The position numbers and the translations under genes were made by a program. Shown here piece after piece: positions 25,101 through 31,821 of a stretch of DNA of 64,000 nt (its first letter is position 1; each line of letters starts with the position of its first letter). The stretch is from positions 372,001 through 436,000 of the forward strand of contig NZ_JAAABL010000002.1 in assembly GCF_009900765.1 (NCBI RefSeq). Direction: 5' to 3'. Below the pieces are notes generated by a model. That model saw only the letters and a program-made list of their open reading frames with translations. It had not been told where the DNA came from and searched no databases. This DNA is from Rhodovarius lipocyclicus (GTDB lineage Bacteria; Pseudomonadota; Alphaproteobacteria; Acetobacterales; Acetobacteraceae).

Positions 25101-25584
25101 GCTGCCGCCGCCGATCTCCTCGGCGGATCTGGTGCAGTTCCAGCGGGCGCAGGCGATCCGCGACGCTTTCTTCCCCTCCGGCACCGCCAGCGGCTTCCGC
25201 TTCCAGCTGATCCCGCAGGGGCTGGGGGTGGGGGCGAATGGCGCGACGCTGGAGGCGATGGGCGCCCGCAACGCCCTGATGCCCGGTGGCGGCGGCCGGC
25301 CCATCGAGATGATGTTCCCCGCCCTGCACCCCGTCACCTTCACCTTCGACCCGGCCTCCAGCCGGGGGGACCTTGCTTATGACGGGGCGTGGTCCACGCT
25401 GAAGCTGGTGTTCCTGGGGCGGCTGGTGGCCACCCCGGCGCCGGACCGCTTCCGCCTGACCGTGACCCAGGGCGAGCGCAGCGCGGAATTCATCCTGCAG
25501 GCCGCCAGCAGCGTGAACCCCTTCGCGCTGCGGGAATTGTCCGAGTTCCGCTGCCCCACCCTGCAACCGCCCGCCCCGGGATGA
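22117..25584 (+). CDS. tssM: T6SS inner-membrane protein TssM (IcmF)
   Basis: A 1155-residue IcmF-family protein, the large membrane-complex subunit spanning the inner membrane and reaching through the periplasm. Two N-terminal membrane helices (about 8-30 and 40-58) precede a cytoplasmic NTPase domain with Walker A GPPGSGKT at 123-130 and LIDTAGRY; a third membrane helix is at about 428-446. The periplasmic region ends in a type VI IcmF C-terminal domain (VTFTFDPASSRGDLAYDGAW). The Walker A motif is intact, as in Agrobacterium TssM, where ATP hydrolysis matters. The ATG at 22117 follows the tssL stop directly, and the stop overlaps the tagF start. Confidence 0.95.
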   Translation: MRAFVSIPALASLVAVILIGVLLWLFLPLLGEAFDAIWLRAVIIAVPVIVWALVFWLIGRKREQRDEALVEAAAAPPNRREEATAEEDAQLRQRLSEALTKLKAVASKKGNHLYELPWYAIIGPPGSGKTTALLNSGLEFPLAEGKISGVGGTRFCDWWLTERAVLIDTAGRYTTQDSDAEADRAGWERFLDLLRTNRPRQPLNGVLVAFGIDMLSKLDDAQRQEHARTIRRRVKELETKLGQRLPVYFLVTKADLLPGFTEYFDDLDKTQRDQVWGFTFPITDKPEGPMPGFEGEFTALIERLISRLPDRLQAERGQTQRAALAGFPSQFASVQEALQGFAQLAFGGSRMEPAPMLRGVYFTSGTQEGTPLDRLAGALSRSFGLDAARPARAMAQKGRAYFLGGLLRNVVFNEARLAANDRGRERQWLMLRVGCWLLALLVLLGGGAWGWTAMHAEQLRAERLAAAIAQAEQAARGAPLDRVQSPDLASVLAYLETTRALPPAVGQDQGALGMSQEEILAAGADSAYRRALDRVLLPRLLARLEAQIREGLQRPDFLYEAVRVYLMLGRQGPLDKALVREWFVLDWQAAFPGAVNQPGRDALARHLDALLDGPLVAYPLDGALVDSARRIFSRLPQAQRSYARLRAMPNEAPGWTPAQALGPAGQRYFVRPSGRAMTEGVPGLYTIEGLYGGVLPRLSQAVREAASEAWVLGPEAALAQAADPRQLERDILSLYAQEYIRVWEAMLQDLVLPPFPNMNAAAEGLNLLGAPNSPMKELLRSIARQLSVGTAPEGSAPAAVQGAAGAAAAAAQGAAGRLQAALGVSAANPAATVAQLVEARFQPLRDAAGQPIDGILAILNDLYVQVARLANAPPGTVLPPSPGLDPGQRLLAEAQRQPQPLQSWLQAMAQSVNRVRAGGAAAAIAAAGGQAMGPLCRGLETRFPFRRTQTATDMPADDFIRLFAPGGVMDSFFAQHIRPYADTTQRPWRPVATDGLPPPISSADLVQFQRAQAIRDAFFPSGTASGFRFQLIPQGLGVGANGATLEAMGARNALMPGGGGRPIEMMFPALHPVTFTFDPASSRGDLAYDGAWSTLKLVFLGRLVATPAPDRFRLTVTQGERSAEFILQAASSVNPFALRELSEFRCPTLQPPAPG

Positions 25585-26063
25585 GCGGGGCGCCGGGCCT
25601 GTTCGGCAAGCTGCCGGCGCATGGCGATTTCGTGCGGCGGAACCTGCCGCGCGACTTCGTTGCCGCCTGGGATGCCTGGCTGAGCGAGGGCATCCTGGCC
25701 CTGGACGGCGCGCTGGTGCCCGGCGCGTGGCGGTTCCACCTGCCGGCCGGGGCCTGCGGCGCCGAACCCGTCGCCGGGGTGGTCATGCCCAGCGAGGACA
25801 TTGTGGGCCGCCGCTTCCCCATCACGCTCGCCGCCACCCTGCCGCCGGGCTCCTTCGCCCCGGCGGAGGATTGGTACGTGGCGCTGGAGGCGGTGCCGCT
25901 CGATGGCCCGGCCGATGCCGTGCTCTCCCTGTTGCCCCCGCCCATGGAAGGCGCCGGGGAGCTGATCGGCCTGTGGCGGCCGGGAGTGGCGCCGATGCCC
26001 TTCACCGCCGGCTATGCCGCGCTCGCCACCGCCGAGGATCAGGCCCCATGCCCGAACCCCTGA
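25581..26063 (+). CDS. tagF: T6SS assembly repressor TagF
   Basis: A 160-residue TagF-family protein (DUF2094), starting GAPGLFGKLPAHGDFVRRNLP, the family signature. TagF restrains T6SS assembly post-translationally by acting on Fha or the membrane complex, and is antagonised by the Thr-phosphorylation pathway. In Agrobacterium TagF is fused to the phosphatase PppA; here the two are separate genes in different frames that overlap by 16 bases (26048-26063), a possible intermediate between split and fused forms. Overlaps the tssM stop by ATGA. Confidence 0.92.
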   Translation: MSGAPGLFGKLPAHGDFVRRNLPRDFVAAWDAWLSEGILALDGALVPGAWRFHLPAGACGAEPVAGVVMPSEDIVGRRFPITLAATLPPGSFAPAEDWYVALEAVPLDGPADAVLSLLPPPMEGAGELIGLWRPGVAPMPFTAGYAALATAEDQAPCPNP

Positions 26064-26755
26064 CCAGCAGCGCCGCCACCGACAAGGGCCGGGTCCGCAG
26101 CCGCAACGAGGACCAGGTGGTCTGCCGGCCGGAGATCGGGCTGTGGGCGGTGGCCGATGGCGCGGGCGGGCATGGCTCGGGCGATGTGGCGAGTGCCGCG
26201 ATCGCCGAGGCGCTGAACGCCATCCCGCCCGGCCTGTCGGCCGCCGAGATGCTGGCCCAGCTGCGCCTGCGCCTGGCCGCCGTGCATGCCGAATTGCTGG
26301 AAAAGGCCGCGGCGCGGGAACAGGGCGGCACCATCGCCAGCACCGTGGTGGTGATGCTGGTGCGCAGCGAGCATTACGCGGCGCTCTGGGCCGGGGACAG
26401 CCGGTTGTATCTGCTGCGCGGCGGCACGCTGCTGCGCGTCACGCGCGACCACTCCCTGGTGCAGGAGATGGTGGACGCCGGCGACCTGACGCCCGAGGAG
26501 GCCGAGCACCACCCGCGCGGCAACATCATCACCCGCGCCGTCGGCGCCGGGGAGGAGCTGGAGCTGGACAAGGTGGTCGGCCGGGTGGAGCCGGGCGACC
26601 GCTTCCTGCTGTGCAGCGACGGGCTGTTCAAGGATCTGTCGGAGGCGGAGATCGCCGCCCTGCTGGCCGATGGCGGGGACGCAGCGGCGCTGGTGGAGGC
26701 CGCGAACGCCGCCGGCGCGCGCGACAATGTCAGCGCGGTGGTAATGATTGCGTAG
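26048..26755 (+). CDS. PP2C-family Ser/Thr phosphatase of the T6SS phospho-switch
   Basis: A 235-residue PP2C/Stp1-type phosphatase. Metal-binding motifs are intact: RSRNEDQ, VADGAGGHGSGDVAS, ALWAGDSRLYLLRGG, LCSDGLFKDLSE and ARDNVSAVV. By analogy with PppA it removes the phospho-Thr mark placed by the T6SS kinase and so resets assembly. Its start lies inside tagF in another frame, so translation is coupled. The last 26 bases overlap the 3' end of the convergent permease gene. The matching kinase is 12 kb away. Confidence 0.93.
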   Translation: MPEPLTSSAATDKGRVRSRNEDQVVCRPEIGLWAVADGAGGHGSGDVASAAIAEALNAIPPGLSAAEMLAQLRLRLAAVHAELLEKAAAREQGGTIASTVVVMLVRSEHYAALWAGDSRLYLLRGGTLLRVTRDHSLVQEMVDAGDLTPEEAEHHPRGNIITRAVGAGEELELDKVVGRVEPGDRFLLCSDGLFKDLSEAEIAALLADGGDAAALVEAANAAGARDNVSAVVMIA

Positions 26756-27992
26756 CCGCGGGCAGCCGCCGCAGCAGGAACAGCATCACCCCCAGCGCCG
26801 GCAGCGCCGCCACGGTGGTCAGCACGAAGAACCAGCTCCAGCCCAGATCCTGCGCCAGCACGCCGCCCGCGCCCCCCAGCGTGCGCAGCGGCACCGAGGC
26901 CAGCGAGGACAGCAGCGCGTATTGCGTGGCCGTGAAGGCACGGGCCGTCAGCGAGGAGAGGTAGGTGAGGAAGGCCGCATCCGCCAGGCCGTCGGTGAAG
27001 TTCTCGATCCCCACCTGCACGAACAGCATGCCCATGCTGGGGGCCCAGCCGAGCACGACGTAGAGCAGGTTGGACAGCATCTGGAACAGGCCGGTGATCA
27101 CCAGCGCCCGGCCCGTGCCCAGCCGCGCCACCACCCAGCCCCCGGCCAGCGCTCCCGCCAGGGTGGCGAACATGCCGAAGAAGCCGGAGACGGCGGCCAC
27201 CTGTTCGCGGGCGAAGCCCAACTCCCGGTAGAAGGGGGCGGTCATGACGCCCGCCAGCGCCTCACCCAGCTTGAACAGGCCGACGAAGAGCAGGATGGCG
27301 ATGGCGTGCCGGCGCGTCAGGAATTCGGTGAAGGGCTGCACCACGCCCAGCTTGATCCGCGCGCCCCAGGGCAGCGGGGCCTGCGGCGGGCGCGGCACCT
27401 CGCGCCCCAGCAGCGTGCCCAGCACCCCGGCGCCGATCAGGGCGGCGCAGTACAGGAACACCCCGTCCCACCCCAGCACGCCCACCAGCGCCAGCCCGCC
27501 GGAGGATGAGGCGAGCAGCGCCCCGCGATACCCCCAGACATAGGCGGCCAGGCCATAGCCCTGCTGTTCCTCCTCCAGCATCTCGATGCGCCAGGCATCC
27601 ACCACGATGTCCTGGCTGGCGGAGAGGAAGGCGATGAGCACGGCGATCGCGGCCGTCACCTGGGCGGCGCTGGCCGGGTTGGTCTGGCCCATGGCGATGA
27701 TGGCCAGCATCAGCGCGGGCTGGATCAGCAGCAGCCAGCCGCGCCGGCGCCCGAAGCGCGCCATGCCCGGCGGCGCGATCTGGTCCAGCGCCGGGGACCA
27801 GAGGAACTTGAAGCTGTAGGACAGGCCGATCCAGGCCGTGAAGCCGATGGCGGCCAGCGACAGCCCGCTTTCGGAAAACCACTGCCGCAGCACGAAGCCC
27901 GACAGCGGCAGCGGCACCCCGGCCGAAAACCCCAGCAGCAGCAACACCAGAAAGCGGCGGTCGCGCCAGAAGGGCAAGGGCTTGGGCTTCAT
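26730..27992 (-). CDS. AmpG-like MFS permease
   Basis: A 420-residue multi-pass protein with about 12 hydrophobic segments, resembling the AmpG branch of the major facilitator superfamily: FWRDRRFLVLLLLGFSAGVP, GLSYSFKFLWSPALDQ, and FLSASQDIVVDAWRIEML with the conserved QDIVVDAWR. AmpG imports anhydro-muropeptides from the periplasm for cell-wall recycling; substrate specificity cannot be read from sequence. It lies 37 bases downstream of the DUF5675-like gene on the same strand, so the two may be co-transcribed. The 3' end overlaps the T6SS phosphatase gene by 26 bases in a tail-to-tail arrangement. Confidence 0.85.
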   Translation of the reverse strand: MKPKPLPFWRDRRFLVLLLLGFSAGVPLPLSGFVLRQWFSESGLSLAAIGFTAWIGLSYSFKFLWSPALDQIAPPGMARFGRRRGWLLLIQPALMLAIIAMGQTNPASAAQVTAAIAVLIAFLSASQDIVVDAWRIEMLEEEQQGYGLAAYVWGYRGALLASSSGGLALVGVLGWDGVFLYCAALIGAGVLGTLLGREVPRPPQAPLPWGARIKLGVVQPFTEFLTRRHAIAILLFVGLFKLGEALAGVMTAPFYRELGFAREQVAAVSGFFGMFATLAGALAGGWVVARLGTGRALVITGLFQMLSNLLYVVLGWAPSMGMLFVQVGIENFTDGLADAAFLTYLSSLTARAFTATQYALLSSLASVPLRTLGGAGGVLAQDLGWSWFFVLTTVAALPALGVMLFLLRRLPAATQSLPPR

Positions 27993-28029
27993 GCCTCAGG
28001 GCGTAGCGGCCCGCTGGCGGCGCCGCAAG

Positions 28030-28536
28030 CTACAGCGACCAGGGCGTGCATTCCGACTTCGGTTTCATCTTGCCCACTACCCGCAGCAGGAAGCTGACGC
28101 TGCCGCTTTCCGCGCCCACCGGCCCGCCGCACAGCTTCCAGATCAGGGTCAGGCAGGGAATGGATTCGGCCATCTTGCCGTCCGGGTCGAACAGGCCGAC
28201 GCCCACGCAGCCTTCCAGATGGTGCGGGCGGCTGGCGGGGTGGAACAGGATGTTCTTTTTCTTGGTCGCCTCCGCGTCTTTCCCCAGCCAGGGATTGATC
28301 ACGTAGGAATCGTATTTCTTGTGCCAGTACATGGTGGAGGGCGTGTAGTCCTGGTCGCCGGCCATGTGCACGTAGCCGTCCATGCGCTCCATGGTCTCGA
28401 ACTCATAGCCGCCGACCTGCAGCTTGCCGACCAGCCCATGCGCCGCCGCGGAGGCGACACCCTGCTTCTGCGGCACGTGGCGGATGTACTGGTTGCCCCT
28501 GATATAGGTGATGACGGTATCCGCCACGGCGCCCAT
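28030..28536 (-). CDS. Small DUF5675-like protein, candidate cell-wall-active cargo
   Basis: A 168-residue protein without an evident signal peptide. The central and C-terminal parts (GKLQVGGYEFETMERMDG, then KKNILFHPASRPHHLEGCVG) resemble DUF5675, whose members carry a His and a Gly-Cys pair in an arrangement reminiscent of L,D-transpeptidase-like folds. This is a resemblance by eye. The ATG at 28536 is chosen for its strong ribosome-binding site (AGGAAAGAAGGG); an upstream in-frame ATG at 28587 would add 17 residues across a hairpin. The gene and its upstream flank are less GC-rich than the neighbours. It lies between a lipocalin and an AmpG-like permease, 1.3 kb from the end of the T6SS cluster. 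A phage- or T6SS-type peptidoglycan enzyme is a hypothesis only. Confidence 0.6.
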   Translation of the reverse strand: MGAVADTVITYIRGNQYIRHVPQKQGVASAAAHGLVGKLQVGGYEFETMERMDGYVHMAGDQDYTPSTMYWHKKYDSYVINPWLGKDAEATKKKNILFHPASRPHHLEGCVGVGLFDPDGKMAESIPCLTLIWKLCGGPVGAESGSVSFLLRVVGKMKPKSECTPWSL

Positions 28537-28559
28537 CCCTTCTTTCCTGGATGGGCGCC
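28528..28559 (-). promoter_or_regulatory. Perfect hairpin enclosing the Shine-Dalgarno and start codon of the DUF5675-like gene
   Basis: GGCGCCCATCC at 28528-28538 and GGATGGGCGCC at 28549-28559 form an 11-base-pair stem with a 10-base loop. In the leftward mRNA the loop reads AGGAAAGAAG, the ribosome-binding site, and the start codon lies in the 3' arm. Folding should block initiation. The flank to 28620 is AT-rich and likely holds the promoter. A regulatory role is inferred. Confidence 0.55.
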
Positions 28560-28620
28560 AATAGAGCATCCGTATTCCGATTAACAATCCTTCATATTAA
28601 TGCCTGTGACCGATTTAATG

Positions 28621-29169
28621 TCATGGTGCGGTGCGCTGCAGCCGCTCCACCGGAAAGCCCTGGCCGCGCGCGATCTCCACCGCGCGGGCGTAGTCGGCGG
28701 GCGCCATCTCCGGTGTGCGGGACAGCAGCCACAGCATATCCCGGTCAGGGGTGCCTACCACGGCCCAGCGATACTCCGGGTCCAGCCCGATCACCCAGTA
28801 ATCGCCGTGGAAGGGCCAGAAGAAGGCGACACGCAACCGGGCATTGCCGCTGCCGGGCTGGGGCGTGCCGATGGCGGTCGCTTCCCTCACCGTGCCGCCA
28901 TCCAGCGCGTTGCGGCAGCGGTTGGTCACGTCGATGCGGCCGTCCGGGCGGGCGGTGTAGGTGGCGGTCACGCCCTCGCAGCGCAGGGTGGGGCCATCCT
29001 GGAAGCTGACGGGCAGGCGCGCGACCTCATGCCACACCCCGGTGTAGCGGGAGAGATCGACCGCGGGCACGGTCGTGGGCAGGCCGGGGGCGGGCTGGGT
29101 CGGCACCAGGGCGGAGCAACCGCTCAGCAGCAGGGCCAGGGCCAGGGAGCGGATCATAGGGCGGATCAT
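28621..29169 (-). CDS. Lipocalin-family outer-membrane lipoprotein (Blc-like)
   Basis: A 182-residue protein with a lipoprotein signal (MIRPMIRSLALALLLSGCSA, lipobox LSGC, Cys at 18) followed by a lipocalin fold: VDLSRYTGVWHEVARLPVSF, then GNARLRVAFFWPFHGDYWVIGLD and LWLLSRTPEM, all close to bacterial lipocalin Blc. Such proteins bind lipids or hydrophobic ligands at the outer membrane. The ATG at 29169 has GGAAGGAAG upstream and overlaps the stop of the deacetylase gene (ATGA). A second in-frame ATG at 29157 would still leave a functional signal peptide. Confidence 0.88.
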   Translation of the reverse strand: MIRPMIRSLALALLLSGCSALVPTQPAPGLPTTVPAVDLSRYTGVWHEVARLPVSFQDGPTLRCEGVTATYTARPDGRIDVTNRCRNALDGGTVREATAIGTPQPGSGNARLRVAFFWPFHGDYWVIGLDPEYRWAVVGTPDRDMLWLLSRTPEMAPADYARAVEIARGQGFPVERLQRTAP

Positions 29170-30056
29170 GTGGGAATGCTTCCTTCCGGCAGGCTCGCCG
29201 CGTGGTCGAAAATGGCGCCGGCGGTGGTGAACCAGATCTCCCGCCGGCGGGCCAGGATCCTCTTCAACGCGCCACGCAGCATGGAGATGCGATAGGGCTG
29301 ACCGATAATATAGGGATGCAGGGCGATCCCCATCACCTGCGGCACGCCGTCGCGCACCTGGCGCAGGCGCTCGGTGAAATCCTCCACCAGCATCTCGGCG
29401 AATTGGGCCATGCCGTCCTTGCGGGCGACGATGGCCGGGATGTCGTTGGCTTCCTGCGGATAGGGGATGGCGAGCAGCCGCCCGGCGCGGGTGGCCATCC
29501 ACACCGGCATGTCGTCCATGCACCAGTTCAGCGTGTAGCGGTAACCGGCCTCGGCCAGCAGGTCGGGGGTGGCGTGGCTCTCCGCGATCCAGGGGGAGAG
29601 CCAGCCGCGCGGGGCCGCGCCCTCCCGCGTCGCCATGGCCGCGGTGGCTTCGGCGATCAGGGCGCGCTCCTCGGCCTCGGGCAGGGTGGATTGGCGTTCG
29701 GAATTGGTGCGGCCGTGGCCCGCCATCTCATCGCCCCGGGCGCGGTGGGCGGCCACCAGCTCCGGCGCGTGGTCGTACATGGCGCTGTTGAGCAGCACGG
29801 TGGCGGGCAGTTTCAGTTCATCCAGCAATTGCAGCAGGCGCCAGGCGCCGACGCGGTTGCCATAGTCGCGCCAGGCGTAGTTCAGGATATCCGGCTGCGG
29901 CCCGCCGGGGGCGAGCTCGGCGCCCAGCCCCTCACCGAAGGCGAAATGTTCCAGGTTCACGCCCAGATAGACGGCCAGTTTCGCCCCGTTTGGCCAGCTC
30001 CAGCTGGGCCGCCCCACCCAGGGGTGGTAGGGGAAACGTCCATGGGTGGCGAGCAT
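29166..30056 (-). CDS. Polysaccharide deacetylase-family protein (PuuE/allantoinase-like)
   Basis: A 296-residue cytoplasmic protein with a NodB-type catalytic barrel. It starts MLATHGRFPYHPWVGRPSW and contains LAVYLGVNLEHFAFG, RDYGNRVGAWRLLQLLDEL, EMAGHGRTN and GWLSPWI, patterns of the PuuE-like subgroup, which includes metal-independent allantoinases and uncharacterised deacetylases acting on small C-N substrates. No ureide-catabolism gene is nearby, so the substrate is open. The ATG at 30056 follows AGGAACAG. It diverges from cydD (73-base gap) and is the first of four leftward genes. Confidence 0.82.
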   Translation of the reverse strand: MLATHGRFPYHPWVGRPSWSWPNGAKLAVYLGVNLEHFAFGEGLGAELAPGGPQPDILNYAWRDYGNRVGAWRLLQLLDELKLPATVLLNSAMYDHAPELVAAHRARGDEMAGHGRTNSERQSTLPEAEERALIAEATAAMATREGAAPRGWLSPWIAESHATPDLLAEAGYRYTLNWCMDDMPVWMATRAGRLLAIPYPQEANDIPAIVARKDGMAQFAEMLVEDFTERLRQVRDGVPQVMGIALHPYIIGQPYRISMLRGALKRILARRREIWFTTAGAIFDHAASLPEGSIPT

Positions 30057-30129
30057 GCGCTGTTCCTGATCCGGTACCCGGGCTATCTGGCGGCAGTGGG
30101 CTGATACGGCAAGCACGGGGGTGTGATCC

Positions 30130-31818
30130 TTGGCTGAGGTGCTGCGGGTGGACAGGGCGGCGGCGAAAGCCGGGCGTGCGCTGCTGGGGCAGGAGCTGCG
30201 GCGGCTGGGCGGGCGTGCCTGGCTGCCCATCGTTCTGGGGCTGAGCGTGGCGGCGGCGGGGGTGGCGCAGGCCTTCCTGCTGGCGCGGCTGGTCGCGGGG
30301 CTGATGGGCCTCGGCAATGGCGGCTGGCCCGACCTGGCCGGGGCCGCGGCCCTGGCCCTGCTGGCCGCCGCCCTGGTTTCCGCGCAGGAGATCGCGCAGG
30401 GTGCCTCCGGCCGCGCCGCCCGGGCCGGGCTGCGCGCGCGCGTGTTCGCGGCCCTGCTGGCCGCCGGCCCCGCCGACGGGCGCGCGGCGGGCGAAAAGGC
30501 CTCCCTGGCGGTGGAACGGGTGGAGGCGCTGGACGGGTATTTCTCCCGCTGGCTGCCCGCCGCGGTGCTGGCGCTGCTGGTGCCGCTGGGGATCATCGTG
30601 GCGGTCTGGGCCTTCGACTGGGTGTCGGGGCTGGTGCTGGCGGTGATGGGGCTGCTGGTGCCGGTGGGCATGGCGGTGGCGGGCATCGGCGCCGCCCGCG
30701 CCAGCCGTCGGCAGTTCGACGCGCTGGCCCGGCTGTCCGGCCGCTTCACCGACCGGGTGCGCGGCCTGTCCACCCTGGTGCAGTTCAACCGGGCCGAGGA
30801 CGAGGCCCAGGCCCTGGGCGCCGCCGCCGAGGAACTGCGGCTGCGCACCATGCGGGTGCTGCGGGTGGCGTTCCTCTCCTCCGGCTCGCTGGAATTCCTG
30901 GCCGCCGGCACGCTGGCCTATCTGGCCTGGCGGCATGGCGCGCTGCTGGGGGCCAGCCATCCCAACCCGGTGACGGCGCTGTGGTGCATCCTGGTGGTGC
31001 CCGCCTTCTTCCAGCCGCTGCGCAATTTCTCCGCCGCTTATCATGAGGCGCAGTCGGCGCGCGGGGCCGCCGCCGCCCTGGCGCCCCTGCTGGCCGAATC
31101 CGAACCCCCCGGCCTGCTGCTGGAGGAAGTGCCGCCCTTCGTCGCGCTCTCCTTCACCGAGGTGAAGCTGACCTACGCCCCGGAGCGCCCGCCGGCGCTG
31201 GATGGGCTGAGCTTCTCCCTGGCGGCGGGCGAGACGCTGCTGCTGTCGGGGCCTTCCGGGGCGGGCAAATCATCGGTGCTGGCGCTGCTGCTGGGGTTCC
31301 GGCGGCCCGATAGCGGGCGCATCGCCATCAATGGCCAGGACATCACCCGCCTGCGCCCGGCGGAGCTGCGGCGCATGGTGGCCCATGTGGGCCAGCGCCC
31401 GCACATCTTTGCGGGCACGATCGCCGAGAACATCGCCGTGGCCCGCCCCGAGGCCGGCCGCGCCGCCATCGAGGCCGCCGCCGAGGCTGCCCAGGTGCTG
31501 GCCTTCACCGACGACCTGCCTGATGGGCTGGACACGCGCGTGGGCGAGGGCGGGCACGGCCTGTCCGGCGGCCAGGCGCAGCGTGTGGGCCTGGCCCGCG
31601 CCTTCCTGCGGGAGGCACCGCTGATCCTGCTCGACGAACCGACCGCCTCCCTGGACCCGGGGACGGAGGAAGTGGTGCTGGAGGCGATCCGCAGGCTGTG
31701 CCTGGGCCGCACCGTGCTGATCGCCACCCATTCCGCCGCCGCGCTGCGTGGCCTGCCGGGCCGGGTGCTGGCGCTGGAGGGCGGGCGCGCCGCCGGCCGG
31801 CGCCTGGCGGGGGAGTGA
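30130..31818 (+). CDS. cydD: Thiol-reductant ABC exporter subunit CydD
   Basis: A 562-residue half-transporter with an N-terminal six-helix membrane domain and a C-terminal ABC ATPase: Walker A GPSGAGKSS, signature LSGGQAQRVGLAR, Walker B LILLDEPTASLD. With CydC it exports glutathione or cysteine to the periplasm, which is needed to assemble cytochrome bd and other haem proteins. Initiation is at a TTG (30130) after GGGGGTG; a GTG at 30139 is an alternative. cydC follows after 3 bases. The cydAB oxidase genes normally found nearby are not in this window. Confidence 0.9.
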   Translation: MAEVLRVDRAAAKAGRALLGQELRRLGGRAWLPIVLGLSVAAAGVAQAFLLARLVAGLMGLGNGGWPDLAGAAALALLAAALVSAQEIAQGASGRAARAGLRARVFAALLAAGPADGRAAGEKASLAVERVEALDGYFSRWLPAAVLALLVPLGIIVAVWAFDWVSGLVLAVMGLLVPVGMAVAGIGAARASRRQFDALARLSGRFTDRVRGLSTLVQFNRAEDEAQALGAAAEELRLRTMRVLRVAFLSSGSLEFLAAGTLAYLAWRHGALLGASHPNPVTALWCILVVPAFFQPLRNFSAAYHEAQSARGAAAALAPLLAESEPPGLLLEEVPPFVALSFTEVKLTYAPERPPALDGLSFSLAAGETLLLSGPSGAGKSSVLALLLGFRRPDSGRIAINGQDITRLRPAELRRMVAHVGQRPHIFAGTIAENIAVARPEAGRAAIEAAAEAAQVLAFTDDLPDGLDTRVGEGGHGLSGGQAQRVGLARAFLREAPLILLDEPTASLDPGTEEVVLEAIRRLCLGRTVLIATHSAAALRGLPGRVLALEGGRAAGRRLAGE

Positions 31819-31821
31819 ACC

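Noticed and set aside
26730-26755. The 26-base tail-to-tail overlap of the phosphatase and permease genes as a sign of frameshift.
   Set aside because: Both proteins keep complete C-terminal motifs; short convergent overlaps are common in this dense genome (another at 46371-46387).
28588-28620. AT-rich patch before the DUF5675-like gene as an attachment site or insertion scar.
   Set aside because: No direct repeats, integrase or tRNA end were found; it is adequately explained as a promoter region.
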